The notes: generated by a model from the letters alone, not told the origin. 64,000 nt of DNA from Flavobacterium psychrotolerans (GCF_003097635.1 NZ_QCZI01000013.1:24953-88952); one strand, 5' to 3'; shown: positions 28,548-36,697, counted from the first letter of the stretch. Made by a program: numbers and translations.

Positions 28548-29597
28548 CTAATTTTCGCTAATACCATCCCAACCTCTAGCCTTCAAAGCGATTTTTGTAT
28601 TGGCTCGAGTCACTAGGTGAATGCCTTCACTTTCTTGGGTCATGTGACCGATAATTGTGAAATTTGGATTCCCTTTTATTTTGTCAAAATCATCTATAGG
28701 AATGGTGAACAACAATTCATAATCTTCGCCACCGTTAATGGCCACGGTTGTGGAATCGATGTCAAATTCCTCGCAAACATTAATTAATTGCGGATCTAAT
28801 GGTAGTTTGTCTTCATACAAGTTGCATCCCACGCCCGATTGCTTGCACAAATGCATAATTTCCGATGACAATCCGTCCGAAATATCAATCATGGAAGTCG
28901 GTTTGATTTCCAAAGCGTGCAATAAAGTGCGTACATCTTTTCTGGCTTCTGGTTTCAGTTGACGTTCAATTAAATAGGTATAGGCATCCAAATCGGGCTG
29001 CGAATTTGGGTTGACCTGAAAAACCTGTTTCTCCCGTTCCAAAACTTGTAAACCCATATAAGCAGCACCTATATCTCCGCTTACCACTAATAAATCCGTT
29101 TGTTTGGCACCATTTCTATACACGATTTCATCTTCGTCGGCTTCGCCAATGGCGGTAATCGAAATAATCAATCCTTTTTGGGATGAAGTGGTGTCGCCTC
29201 CTATCACGTCCACTTTATATTCATTGGCGGCAAGGGTAATTCCTGCAAACAATTCATCCAAAGCCTCTAACGGGAAACGATTGGAAACGGCTATAGAAAC
29301 CGTGATTTGTGTTGCTTTAGCATTCATGGCACAAATATCAGAAATATTAACCACGACTGCCTTGTAACCCAAATGCTTCAAAGGGACATAAGCCAAATCA
29401 AAATGGACACCTTCAATTAACAAATCAGTGGAAACGACCACTTTTTTGTCTCTGAAATCCAAAACGGCTGCATCGTCCCCAATTCCTTTCAAAGTTGAAG
29501 GTTGGTTGATGGTAAAGTTTGATGTTAAATGGTCTATAAGTCCAAATTCTCCCAGTTGAGCTATGCTCGTGCGTTGTGGTGATTTATCTTCTATCAT
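28548..29597 (-). CDS. thiL: Thiamine-monophosphate kinase
   Basis: Phosphorylates thiamine monophosphate to thiamine pyrophosphate, the last step of de novo TPP synthesis. 349 aa, member of the PurM/ThiL fold. Motifs: LKGIGDDAAVLDF near 38-50, STDLLIEGVHFD, VIGGDTTSS, and SMIDISDGLSSEIMHLC, plus NGGEDYELLF. A possible -7 box (TATATTTA, minus 29658-29665) lies upstream. Its presence suggests that the cell makes TMP, besides importing thiamine through the riboswitch-controlled receptor at 44.7 kb. Confidence 0.95.
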   Translation of the reverse strand: MIEDKSPQRTSIAQLGEFGLIDHLTSNFTINQPSTLKGIGDDAAVLDFRDKKVVVSTDLLIEGVHFDLAYVPLKHLGYKAVVVNISDICAMNAKATQITVSIAVSNRFPLEALDELFAGITLAANEYKVDVIGGDTTSSQKGLIISITAIGEADEDEIVYRNGAKQTDLLVVSGDIGAAYMGLQVLEREKQVFQVNPNSQPDLDAYTYLIERQLKPEARKDVRTLLHALEIKPTSMIDISDGLSSEIMHLCKQSGVGCNLYEDKLPLDPQLINVCEEFDIDSTTVAINGGEDYELLFTIPIDDFDKIKGNPNFTIIGHMTQESEGIHLVTRANTKIALKARGWDGISEN

Positions 29598-29740
29598 GAT
29601 TATTGAGGAAACGAAAGGTTCTCTTCGTTCTTTTTAGTTTTAAAAGTTTTAAGGCTGTAAATATACGAAGAAATTTTTGCCAAGAATTATACCGTTTTCC
29701 CCGAATTTTATCGCATCTTTAGATTTGTAAAACATACCTA

Positions 29741-30673
29741 ATGAAATCATTTGACATAGTTACCATTACCGTTAATCCGGCCTTAGATAAAAGCACGCAC
29801 TTTAGGGGTTTAGTACCGGAACAAAAAATCCGTTGTGACGAACCACGTTTTGATGCTGGAGGTGGAGGAATCAACGTCTCTAAGGCGATTTCCCGATTGG
29901 GCGGAACCTCTTTAGCGGTCTTTACTTCTGGAGGGCCAATAGGTAAAATGCTCGAAGAACTCGTAACCAAGGAATCAATAGTATACAAAGCCATCGAAAT
30001 ACAGACTTGGACAAGAGAAAGTTTTGTGGCGGTGGATGACAACACGAATTCGCAATACCGATTTGGATTTACCGGCGGAGTCATTTCAGCAGAAGAAAGC
30101 GCTAAAGTATTGGAGACCGTAACCAATTTGAGACCGAAATTCATTGTAGCCAGTGGCAGTTTGAATGAAGGACTACCGGTAGATTTTTATCAAAAAATTG
30201 CAGAAATCGCTAAAAAATCTAACGCTAAATTAATCGTGGATACTTCGGGCGAAGCGCTAAAAAAAGCATTAGAAATTGGTGTTTATATGATCAAACCCAA
30301 TGTTGGAGAACTGGCAAAATTAATAGGTGTGGAGCGATTGGAACTGGAAGAAGTAAACGAAGCTGCAAAGCAAATCATTACCAAGGGCGGGGCCGAAATT
30401 GTTGTGGTTTCCCTCGGGCCGCAAGGTGCCGTTTTGGTAACTAAAGACAATTATGAGTTTGTTCCAGCTCCCAATGTGGCCAAAAAAAGTACCGTAGGCG
30501 CGGGTGACAGTATGGTAGGCGGAATGGTTTGGGCACTTTCCCAAAACAAAAGCCTGAAAGAAGTCATTCGTTGGGGCGTGGCTTGCGGATCGGCAGCAAC
30601 CATGAATGAGGGAACCCAATTGTTTAAATTGGAAGACGCGAAACGGTTGTTTGATTGGTTGAAGGATAAATAA
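29741..30673 (+). CDS. PfkB-family sugar-phosphate kinase (1-phosphofructokinase type)
   Basis: 310 aa, ribokinase/PfkB superfamily. The start ITVNPALDKSTHFRGLVPEQK and GGGINVSKAISRLGG are as in FruK, LacC and PfkB. The C-terminal signature with the catalytic base is STVGAGDSMVGGMVW (about residues 250-264). It could act as 6-phosphofructokinase II, 1-phosphofructokinase or tagatose-6-phosphate kinase; the sequence does not decide. A TAGATTTG box at 29720-29727 is a likely -7 element. The stop codon forms the beginning of a family C repeat. Confidence 0.88.
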   Translation: MKSFDIVTITVNPALDKSTHFRGLVPEQKIRCDEPRFDAGGGGINVSKAISRLGGTSLAVFTSGGPIGKMLEELVTKESIVYKAIEIQTWTRESFVAVDDNTNSQYRFGFTGGVISAEESAKVLETVTNLRPKFIVASGSLNEGLPVDFYQKIAEIAKKSNAKLIVDTSGEALKKALEIGVYMIKPNVGELAKLIGVERLELEEVNEAAKQIITKGGAEIVVVSLGPQGAVLVTKDNYEFVPAPNVAKKSTVGAGDSMVGGMVWALSQNKSLKEVIRWGVACGSAATMNEGTQLFKLEDAKRLFDWLKDK

Positions 30674-30696
30674 GCCCCCTAAGCCCCAAAGGGGGA
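30672..30696 (+). repeat. Short repeat, family C copy 1
   Basis: AAGCCCCCTAAGCCCCAAAG followed by GGGGA, beginning inside the TAA stop codon of the kinase gene. The inverted partner is at 30774-30796, at the stop of the convergent lepA gene. Confidence 0.75.
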
Positions 30697-30706
30697 ACTA
30701 AAAACT

Positions 30707-30740
30707 AAAAACCTGACAATTTTAACATCGTCAGGTTTTT
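30707..30740 (+). terminator. Terminator of the PfkB-family gene
   Basis: AAAACCTGAC and GTCAGGTTTTT around a short AT loop, centred in the gap between the convergent kinase and lepA genes. Confidence 0.85.
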
Positions 30741-30773
30741 CTATAATCTATTCTCTTTTTTCTTTATCCTAAT

Positions 30774-30796
30774 TTCCCCTTGGGGTTAGGGGCTTT
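30774..30796 (-). repeat. Short repeat, family C copy 2
   Basis: Minus strand AAAGCCCCTAACCCCAAGGG, continuing to GGAA; it begins within the TAA stop of lepA. Same core as copy 1 in opposite orientation. Confidence 0.75.
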
Positions 30797-32591
30797 AATC
30801 ATTCAATTTCAATACCGCCATAAATGCTTCTTGCGGAATCTCAACATTTCCAACTAATCTCATACGTTTTTTACCTTTTTTCTGTTTTTCCAATAATTTA
30901 CGTTTACGAGAAATATCGCCACCATAACATTTGGCAGTTACATCTTTCCGTAAGGCTTTAATCGTTTCACGCGAAATCACTTTCACGCCAATCGCCGCTT
31001 GAACAGGAATGTCAAACTGCTGACGCGGTATCAATTCTTTCAGTTTTTCGCACATTTTTTTACCAATAGAATACGCATTATCGGCATGCATCAAGGAAGA
31101 CAAAGCATCTACAATAGTTCCATTTAATAGGATATCTACTTTTACCAAATTAGAAGTTCGCATTCCAATTGGGGAATAATCAAAGGAAGCATATCCTTTA
31201 GAAACGGTTTTCAAACGGTCATAAAAATCGAATACAATCTCTGCCAACGGCATGTCAAAGGTCAATTCCACACGTTCGGTCGTCAAGTAGGTTTGATTGG
31301 TAATCAACCCTCGTTTTTCGATACACAAACTCATGACATTTCCAACATAATCGGATTTGGTGATGATCGTTGCTTTTATAAAAGGCTCTTCAACATGATC
31401 TAAACGAGAGGGTTCCGGCAAATCCGAAGGATTGTTTACCACCAATGGCGTTTCTGGGTGTTTCTTGGTGTAAGCCAAATACGAAACGTTGGGAACGGTA
31501 GTAATCACGGTCATATTGAACTCTCTTTCCAAACGTTCTTGGATAATTTCCATGTGCAACATTCCCAAGAATCCGCAACGGAAACCAAACCCTAATGCTG
31601 CCGAACTTTCCGGTAAAAACACCAAGGAAGCATCGTTCAATTGCAATTTTTCCATCGAGTTTCGCAACTCTTCATAATCTTCGGTATCCACAGGATAAAT
31701 TCCCGCAAAAACCATGGGCTTCACATCTTCAAAACCGTGTATGATGTTTGTTGTTGGATTCTTGGCATCCGTCAGCGTATCTCCTACTTTTACTTCTTTT
31801 GCCTCCTTTATGCCCGAAATCAAATACCCAACATCTCCTGCCGAAATCACTTGTTTCGGAACTTGGTTCAATTTTAAGGTGCCAATTTCATCGGCAAAAT
31901 ATTCATTGCCAGTTGCCATGAACTTAATCTTTTGCCCTTTCTTGATTTGCCCATTTTTTACACGGAAAATAACCTCAATTCCACGAAACGGATTGTAATG
32001 GGAATCGAAAATCAATGCCTGCAACGGTTCGTCAACGTTGCCTTTTGGAGGAGGAATTCTTTCGATAATGGCCGCCAAAATATTTTCGACACCCAAACCC
32101 GTTTTTCCCGAAGCGTGAATAATATCTTCCAATTTACAACCCAATAAATCAACAATGTCGTCGCTAACTTCTTCCGGATTGGCACTGGGCAAATCGACTT
32201 TGTTCAATACCGGAATGATTTCCAAGTCGTTTTCTAATGCCAGATACAAATTGGATATCGTTTGTGCCTGGATGCTTTGCGCTGCATCCACAATCAAAAG
32301 CGCTCCTTCGCAAGCGGCAATCGAACGGGAAACCTCATACGAAAAATCGACGTGACCCGGCGTATCAATCAAATTCAGGATGTATTCCTCGCCTTTATAT
32401 TTGTACTCCATCTGGATGGCGTGACTTTTTATGGTAATGCCACGCTCGCGTTCCAAATCCATATTGTCCAGCAATTGCGCCTTTTCTTCCCGGGCAGTAA
32501 CGGTTTGGGTTGCTCCTAGAAGTCTATCGGCAAGCGTGCTTTTTCCGTGGTCGATGTGTGCAATAATGCAGAAATTCCGTATGTTTTTCAT
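30795..32591 (-). CDS. lepA: Elongation factor 4 (LepA)
   Basis: Translational GTPase that acts on stalled or initiating ribosomes. From [19 protein letters not shown] (start 32591) the product is 598 aa, the normal length. G1 [10 protein letters not shown]2 within RGITIKS, G3 DTPGHVDF, G4 NKVDLPSA; the LepA-specific C-terminus ends [21 protein letters not shown] longer frame from 32708 reads through the family F element and is rejected. A TATATTTG box at 32727-32734 (minus) gives a leader of about 130 bases containing that element. Confidence 0.96.
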   Translation of the reverse strand: MKNIRNFCIIAHIDHGKSTLADRLLGATQTVTAREEKAQLLDNMDLERERGITIKSHAIQMEYKYKGEEYILNLIDTPGHVDFSYEVSRSIAACEGALLIVDAAQSIQAQTISNLYLALENDLEIIPVLNKVDLPSANPEEVSDDIVDLLGCKLEDIIHASGKTGLGVENILAAIIERIPPPKGNVDEPLQALIFDSHYNPFRGIEVIFRVKNGQIKKGQKIKFMATGNEYFADEIGTLKLNQVPKQVISAGDVGYLISGIKEAKEVKVGDTLTDAKNPTTNIIHGFEDVKPMVFAGIYPVDTEDYEELRNSMEKLQLNDASLVFLPESSAALGFGFRCGFLGMLHMEIIQERLEREFNMTVITTVPNVSYLAYTKKHPETPLVVNNPSDLPEPSRLDHVEEPFIKATIITKSDYVGNVMSLCIEKRGLITNQTYLTTERVELTFDMPLAEIVFDFYDRLKTVSKGYASFDYSPIGMRTSNLVKVDILLNGTIVDALSSLMHADNAYSIGKKMCEKLKELIPRQQFDIPVQAAIGVKVISRETIKALRKDVTAKCYGGDISRKRKLLEKQKKGKKRMRLVGNVEIPQEAFMAVLKLND

Positions 32592-32615
32592 TCTTTGTTT
32601 ATGTCTATTTTTTTG

Positions 32616-32710
32616 GCGTGACCCTTCGTAAAAACTCCGGGTCGGGCTATTCGCTCTATCTTTTGTTCCGCTTTCGCTCCACAAAAGGATGCCGCTTCTA
32701 TCCCTCACGC
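32616..32710 (-). ncRNA. Structured element in the lepA leader, family F copy 3
   Basis: Minus strand: GCGTGAGGGATAGAAGCGGC, ATCCTTTTGT, an inner hairpin around GGAGCGAAAGCGGA, ACAAAAGATAGAGCGAATAG, then CCCGACCC and a distant GGGTCACGCC that can pair with the start. The core ATCCTTTT...AAAAGAT-AGCG-A-AGC is shared with the elements at 19154 and 51857, but the outer arms belong to a second subtype. It lies about 12 bases after the predicted lepA transcription start. Confidence 0.55.
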
Positions 32711-32726
32711 AAACTCAATTAATCTG

Positions 32727-32734
32727 CAAATATA
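32727..32734 (-). promoter_or_regulatory. lepA -7 promoter element
   Basis: TATATTTG on the minus strand, about 136 bases before the lepA ATG. No good TTG at the usual distance. Confidence 0.5.
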
Positions 32735-32758
32735 GGTAATTTTTCATTGAAGATTTCA

Positions 32759-32814
32759 GATTCACGAATGCTGATTTCAGATGTTGTGAAATCCGAAATC
32801 AGCAATCGCGAATC
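32759..32814. repeat. Long imperfect palindrome between lepA and dusB
   Basis: Two 24-base arms (32759-32782 and 32791-32814) that are complementary except for three positions, with an 8-base loop. The arms contain TGCTGATTTC and GAAATCAGCA. It has no T tail and sits between the two divergent -7 boxes, so it is more like a REP-type palindrome than a terminator. Confidence 0.7.
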
Positions 32815-32833
32815 ATCTATCGAAAATCTTTCC

Positions 32834-32841
32834 TATTTTTG
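32834..32841 (+). promoter_or_regulatory. dusB -7 promoter element
   Basis: TATTTTTG at 32834-32841. It overlaps a possible upstream TTG start at 32839, which therefore cannot be used, and supports a start at the TTG at 32860. Confidence 0.55.
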
Positions 32842-32859
32842 CAAAAAAAAACATTCCCC

Positions 32860-33852
32860 TTGATAAAAATTGGCAACATAGAACTTCCTGATTTTCCTTT
32901 ACTTCTTGCGCCCATGGAAGACGTGAGCGATCCGCCATTTCGTAGATTGTGCAAAATGCACGGTGCCGATTTGATGTATTCGGAATTCATTTCCTCAGAA
33001 GGATTAATTCGTGATGCCATTAAAAGCCGAATGAAATTAGATATTTTCGATTATGAACGTCCCGTTGGAATCCAGATTTTTGGCGGCGACGAAGAAGCGA
33101 TGGCATTATCATCCAAAATAGTTTCCACCGTAAATCCGGATATAATTGATATTAATTTTGGTTGTCCTGTTAAGAAAGTCGTTTGCAAAGGAGCTGGCGC
33201 GGGAGTTCTCAAAGATGTCGATTTAATGATTCGTTTAACACAAGCCGTTATCGATAGCACGCATCTGCCCGTAACGGTAAAAACGCGATTGGGTTGGGAC
33301 GATAATTCCATTAATATTGATGAGGTTGCGGAGCGTTTACAAGACATTGGCGTTGCCGCTTTGAGCATTCACGCCAGAACCCGTGCCCAAATGTACAAAG
33401 GCCATTCCGACTGGTCGCATATTGCCCGGGTAAAAAATAATCCTAGAATCATGATGCCTATTTTTGGGAACGGCGATATCGATTCGCCCGAAAAAGCATT
33501 GCATTATAAAAACGAGTACGGCATTGACGGAATCATGATAGGCCGTGCCGCCATCGGTTATCCTTGGATTTTTAATGAAATTAAACATTATTTTAAAACA
33601 GGCGAACATTTACAAAAACCAAGCGTTGCCGATAGAGTAGAAGCCGTACGAAACCATTTAACATGGGCAATGCAATGGAAAGGGGAACGACTTGGGATTG
33701 TAGAAACCCGCCCTCATTATTCTAATTATTTTAAAGGAATTCACTCTTTTAAAGAACACCGACAAAAATTAGTTACCATTGATAATCCCGAAGGACTTTT
33801 TAAAGCTCTAGACGAAATTCAGGAAGTTTATTCTAATTATCAGGTTGGTTAA
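32860..33852 (+). CDS. dusB: tRNA-dihydrouridine synthase
   Basis: FMN enzyme that reduces uridines in tRNA D-loops. From a TTG start at 32860 the product is 330 aa beginning (M)IKIGNIELPDFPLLLAPMED. Family motifs: APMEDVSDPPFRRLC, the substrate region FGCPVKKVVCKGAGAG with the catalytic Cys, SIHARTRAQMYKGHSDW and IMIGRAAIGYPWIF. No ATG is available before the conserved N-terminus, and the -7 box at 32834-32841 rules out the earlier TTG. Convergent with the LolC/E-like permease gene. Confidence 0.93.
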   Translation: MIKIGNIELPDFPLLLAPMEDVSDPPFRRLCKMHGADLMYSEFISSEGLIRDAIKSRMKLDIFDYERPVGIQIFGGDEEAMALSSKIVSTVNPDIIDINFGCPVKKVVCKGAGAGVLKDVDLMIRLTQAVIDSTHLPVTVKTRLGWDDNSINIDEVAERLQDIGVAALSIHARTRAQMYKGHSDWSHIARVKNNPRIMMPIFGNGDIDSPEKALHYKNEYGIDGIMIGRAAIGYPWIFNEIKHYFKTGEHLQKPSVADRVEAVRNHLTWAMQWKGERLGIVETRPHYSNYFKGIHSFKEHRQKLVTIDNPEGLFKALDEIQEVYSNYQVG

Positions 33853-33856
33853 ATTC

Positions 33857-35056
33857 CTAATCCAACAACTTCTTACTCACCCGACTGCTCGCAATCCAAG
33901 AAGCAATTAATCCTAAAGAAAAGATAGTAGCCAAAACCAGCAACACATTTTTAATACTGAAAACCACAGGGTAAGCTAGGGTTTGCGTAATCATTATAAT
34001 TTGAAAATGCTGCTGGATAAGGACAATTATTGTTCCCAGGACAAGTCCTATTAGACCTCCAAAAACAGTTAGCAAGGTGCCTTGAAGCAGGAAAATTTTC
34101 CGTAAATCTTTAACTTCGGTACCTAGATTGTATAAAGTTTTCAGGTTTCCTTTTTTGTCCAGAATCATCATGATAATGGCGCCGGCAAGCGTAAATAGAG
34201 TAAGGATAATGACAAGGGTAAATATCAGGTAAACTGCTGTATTCTCGGTGTTTAGCATTTTGTATAGGCTGTCGTTGAGTTGCGCCCTGTTTTTTACAAT
34301 TACAGTATTGTTGAAAATTTCTTGAAGTGCTGTTTTTATATGCTCTTCGTCGGCATTCGGTTTGAGTTTGATTTCAATTCCCGAAACCTGATTGGGTTTG
34401 TATTCCAACAATTCTTGAGCCAATCCTAAATCAGCAAAGACATATTTAGAATCTAAATCTTCGCTAATGGCGTAAATTCCAACAGGAATAATAGAAGTTT
34501 TGTTAAAGGCTTCCTCTGGATTTTCGATTGCTCCTTTTCCTGGTTTAGGAACAAAAACTTCTAGCTTGTTGTTGAAATCGAACAATCCCAAAGACAATTT
34601 TTCTGAAATTCCGTAACCCACTACTACTTGATAGGTATTTGGCTTGAGCCATAACCCATTAAAAATGTTTTTTTTAACGTCGTTTACTTTACTGTAAATG
34701 CTGTCAACGCCCTTTATTGCTGCGACTTCCTCTTTGCCGTCAAACATAAACAGCACCCGTTCTTCAATGATTTTGCTTTGGGCAAAAACGCCTTCTAATT
34801 TTAGTAATTTTCGTTGCTGTTCCTCAGAGATTGAAATAGATTTCCCTTTTAGAGCAGTAACTTTCAAATCGGGATCGAAATTATTGCTAAACGATAAACT
34901 GAATTCTTTTAATCCGCTAAAGACGGACAAAACCACAAACAAGGACATCGCTCCAATGACAATTCCTGCAGAGGCAATTCGGGTAATAATGTTAATCGCA
35001 TTATTTTTGCTTCGGCTAAAAATGTATCGTTTAGCGATGTAAAGGGAGAAGTTCAA
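33857..35056 (-). CDS. ABC transporter permease, LolC/LolE-like
   Basis: 399 aa inner-membrane protein of the MacB/FtsX permease class: one N-terminal membrane helix (about 20-50, ITRIASAGIVIGAMSLFVVLSVFSG), a large periplasmic domain (50-260), then three membrane helices (about 270-395). The start FSLYIAKRYIFSRSKNNAINIIT is typical of the LolCE family, which extracts lipoproteins for transport to the outer membrane. Starts 1 base after the rbfA stop, a pairing common in Flavobacteria. The partner ATPase is not in this window. Confidence 0.9.
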   Translation of the reverse strand: MNFSLYIAKRYIFSRSKNNAINIITRIASAGIVIGAMSLFVVLSVFSGLKEFSLSFSNNFDPDLKVTALKGKSISISEEQQRKLLKLEGVFAQSKIIEERVLFMFDGKEEVAAIKGVDSIYSKVNDVKKNIFNGLWLKPNTYQVVVGYGISEKLSLGLFDFNNKLEVFVPKPGKGAIENPEEAFNKTSIIPVGIYAISEDLDSKYVFADLGLAQELLEYKPNQVSGIEIKLKPNADEEHIKTALQEIFNNTVIVKNRAQLNDSLYKMLNTENTAVYLIFTLVIILTLFTLAGAIIMMILDKKGNLKTLYNLGTEVKDLRKIFLLQGTLLTVFGGLIGLVLGTIIVLIQQHFQIIMITQTLAYPVVFSIKNVLLVLATIFSLGLIASWIASSRVSKKLLD

Positions 35057-35057
35057 T

Positions 35058-35450
35058 TTAAATATGTTTCCTTTTTTCTAAAAGATCGCGATTCTCAATA
35101 GGATTTTCTCGGTTAGACAAGGCAGTATTTATTTTTTCAATGTAGTCTAACGAGTCATCAATAAAAAAAGTCAAGTTAGGCACTTTTCGCAATTGCAGGC
35201 GCACGCGTTGCGATAAATCGTGCTTGATTAACTTAGAATTTGTTTTTATGGCCGCCAATGTTTCTACTGCTTTTTCTTGGGGGAATATGCTTAAATGCAC
35301 CGTCGCCACGGATAAATCAGTAGTAACGCTAACTTTGGATACCGAAATTATCAAATTTGAAATTCCGTTTTTTCTCACTTCACCTTGCAGAATATCAACC
35401 AAATCTTTTTGGATAACTCCGCCTATTTTTTTCTGTCTATTTGTTTCCAT
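35058..35450 (-). CDS. rbfA: Ribosome-binding factor A
   Basis: Needed for late 30S maturation and 16S rRNA 5'-end processing. 130 aa from METNRQKKIGGVIQKDL, with a KH-like fold: ISVSKVSVTTDLSVATVHLSIF and RVRLQLRKVPNLTFFIDDSLDY. A longer frame from 35498 crosses a family A repeat and the promoter, and is rejected. The -7 box TATTTTTG (minus, 35462-35455) ends 4 bases from the ATG, so the transcript is likely leaderless. Co-transcribed with the permease gene. Confidence 0.95.
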   Translation of the reverse strand: METNRQKKIGGVIQKDLVDILQGEVRKNGISNLIISVSKVSVTTDLSVATVHLSIFPQEKAVETLAAIKTNSKLIKHDLSQRVRLQLRKVPNLTFFIDDSLDYIEKINTALSNRENPIENRDLLEKRKHI

Positions 35451-35454
35451 TTTG

Positions 35455-35462
35455 CAAAAATA
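35455..35462 (-). promoter_or_regulatory. rbfA -7 element, 4 bases from the ATG
   Basis: TATTTTTG followed by CAAA and the ATG on the minus strand; a TTG 17 bases upstream (CAA at 35480-35482) could be the -33 element. Confidence 0.55.
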
Positions 35463-35474
35463 CGATTTTTTTAG

Positions 35475-35502
35475 AGCCACAAAGACGCAAAGACGCAAAG
35501 TT
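35475..35502 (-). repeat. Short interspersed repeat, family A copy 3
   Basis: Plus strand AGCCACAAAGACGCAAAGAC followed by GCAAAG, the reverse of the CTTTGCGTCTTTGCG form. It is upstream of rbfA and in inverted orientation to copy 4 upstream of mce. Confidence 0.8.
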
Positions 35503-35590
35503 TAACCCTTTCAAAAAATTACAACTTAATTTAACACTTTGATAATAGCGATATTGAACTCTTAATTTTACATATATTTACAAAAAATAT

Positions 35591-35619
35591 GTGCCTTTGT
35601 GGCTTTGCGTCTTTGCGCC
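35591..35619 (+). repeat. Short interspersed repeat, family A copy 4
   Basis: GTGCCTTTGTGGCTTTGCGT followed by CTTTGCGCC, ending 15 bases before the mce ATG. With copy 3 it forms an inverted pair spanning the divergent gap between rbfA and mce. Confidence 0.8.
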
Positions 35620-35633
35620 AAAATTTTTAATAA

Positions 35634-36035
35634 ATGAGAAAAATAGAACACATAGGAATCGCCGTTAAAGATATAGAAGCGTCCAACCTTCTTTTCGAAA
35701 AACTATTTGGCGCGCCAGCATACAAACAGGAAGAAGTGGTCAGCGAGGGCGTTAAAACGTCTTTTTTTAGGAATGGCCCTAATAAAATTGAACTTCTAGA
35801 AGCTACAAATCCGGAAAGTTCCATAGCTAAATTCATCGAAAAAAAAGGCGAGGGCATTCATCACATTGCCTTTGACGTACAGGATATTGTATTGGAAATC
35901 GAAAGATTAAAAAAGGAAGGATTTATAGTGCTTAATGAAATCCCAAAAAGAGGAGCTGACAATAAATTGGTCGCTTTTCTGCATCCAAAATCCACAAACG
36001 GGGTTTTAATCGAGTTGTGCCAAGAAATAATATAA
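35634..36035 (+). CDS. mce: Methylmalonyl-CoA epimerase
   Basis: Interconverts (R)- and (S)-methylmalonyl-CoA in propionate metabolism. 133 aa, vicinal-oxygen-chelate (glyoxalase) fold with two halves. Metal-ligand motifs: EHIGIAVKDIE at the start (His), KIELLEATNPESSI, EGIHHIAFDVQDI (His) and the C-terminal GVLIELCQE (Glu). The mutase genes are not in the window. Confidence 0.93.
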   Translation: MRKIEHIGIAVKDIEASNLLFEKLFGAPAYKQEEVVSEGVKTSFFRNGPNKIELLEATNPESSIAKFIEKKGEGIHHIAFDVQDIVLEIERLKKEGFIVLNEIPKRGADNKLVAFLHPKSTNGVLIELCQEII

Positions 36036-36140
36036 AATGGGTTGTACTTAAAAAACAATACTCAAAGCAATAAAAATCAATAATTTGGGGGATCTAATGG
36101 ATTAACGATCTTTTATTCTGGCAATCAAATTGAAAAATAG

Positions 36141-36171
36141 TTGCGAAAAATTAAAAATAGTGGTAATATTG
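36141..36171 (+). promoter_or_regulatory. tRNA promoter
   Basis: TTG at 36141-36143, a 20-base spacer and TAATATTG at 36164-36171, one mismatch from TAnnTTTG, 13 bases before the tRNA. Confidence 0.6.
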
Positions 36172-36184
36172 CAACCTCATAATT

Positions 36185-36258
36185 GGTCCTATAGCTCATT
36201 CGGTTAGAGCAACTGACTCATAATCAGTAGGTGCTTGGTTCGATTCCAAGTGGGACCA
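36185..36258 (+). tRNA. tRNA with CAT anticodon (Met or Ile2)
   Basis: A 74-base cloverleaf: acceptor GGTCCTA pairs with TGGGACC (one G-T), D arm AGCTCATTCGGTTAGAGCA, anticodon arm ACTGA-CTCATAA-TCAGT with anticodon CAT, T arm CTTGG-TTCGATT-CCAAG, discriminator A. CCA is not encoded. CAT can be elongator Met or Ile2 (whose C34 becomes lysidine); it lacks the initiator's unpaired first base. I cannot separate Met from Ile2 by eye. Confidence 0.95.
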
Positions 36259-36260
36259 CA

Positions 36261-36291
36261 AAAGACTTTTATAATGAAAGTCTTTTTTTTT
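36261..36291 (+). terminator. tRNA terminator
   Basis: AAAGACTTT, short loop, AAAGTCTTT and eight or nine further T, directly after the tRNA. Confidence 0.85.
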
Positions 36292-36378
36292 GAAAAATTC
36301 AAAAAGATAATTTTGAATTTTTCATCGATTGTAGAAGCTAAAGTGCTCAACTTTACATTAATATAACCTATTAATGTG

Positions 36379-36407
36379 TTGTTTTTTAGATTTAAATTGT
36401 ATGTTTG
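36379..36407 (+). promoter_or_regulatory. Promoter of the small proline-rich membrane protein gene
   Basis: TTG at 36379-36381, 18-base spacer, TATGTTTG at 36400-36407. It lies upstream of the ATG at 36472 and downstream of an earlier in-frame ATG at 36376, which is thus excluded. Confidence 0.65.
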
Positions 36408-36471
36408 CGCTTTGTTTAAATTTTACAAAAAAAATTTTGATAAAAAGATTTTTTATTTACTTTTACAAACT

Positions 36472-36681
36472 ATGAGAATATCCATAAATAAAATTCTAAG
36501 CGTCTTGGTTTTTATTAGTGCCTCTGCTTATGCAGCACCAAAAGAACCACCTCCGCCGGGAACGCCACCTCCGCCAGGTTTGCCAATAGATGGCGATTGG
36601 TTGGGGCTGTTGATTATGGCGATGTTATTTGGACTTTATAAAATTTACGAATTCAAATTAAAAACAAAAACTCCGATGTGA
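36472..36681 (+). CDS. Small exported proline-rich membrane protein
   Basis: 69 aa, function unknown. N-terminal signal peptide (MRISINKILSVLVFISASAYAA), a proline-rich spacer (KEPPPPGTPPPPGLPIDGD), one membrane helix (about 44-58, WLGLLIMAMLFGLYKIY) and a short basic tail. The PPPPGxPIDG-helix-basic tail layout recurs in small Flavobacterial proteins and looks like a C-terminal membrane-anchor signal on an otherwise empty protein. Its stop codon lies inside the terminator hairpin at 36666-36697. Confidence 0.75.
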   Translation: MRISINKILSVLVFISASAYAAPKEPPPPGTPPPPGLPIDGDWLGLLIMAMLFGLYKIYEFKLKTKTPM

Positions 36682-36697
36682 ATCGGAGTTTTTTTAT
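36666..36697. terminator. Bidirectional terminator overlapping a coding end
   Basis: AAAAACTCCGAT, loop GTGA, ATCGGAGTTTTT. The last four codons and the stop of the small gene lie in the hairpin, and the ribE stop begins at 36694, so two convergent genes share one terminator. Confidence 0.85.
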
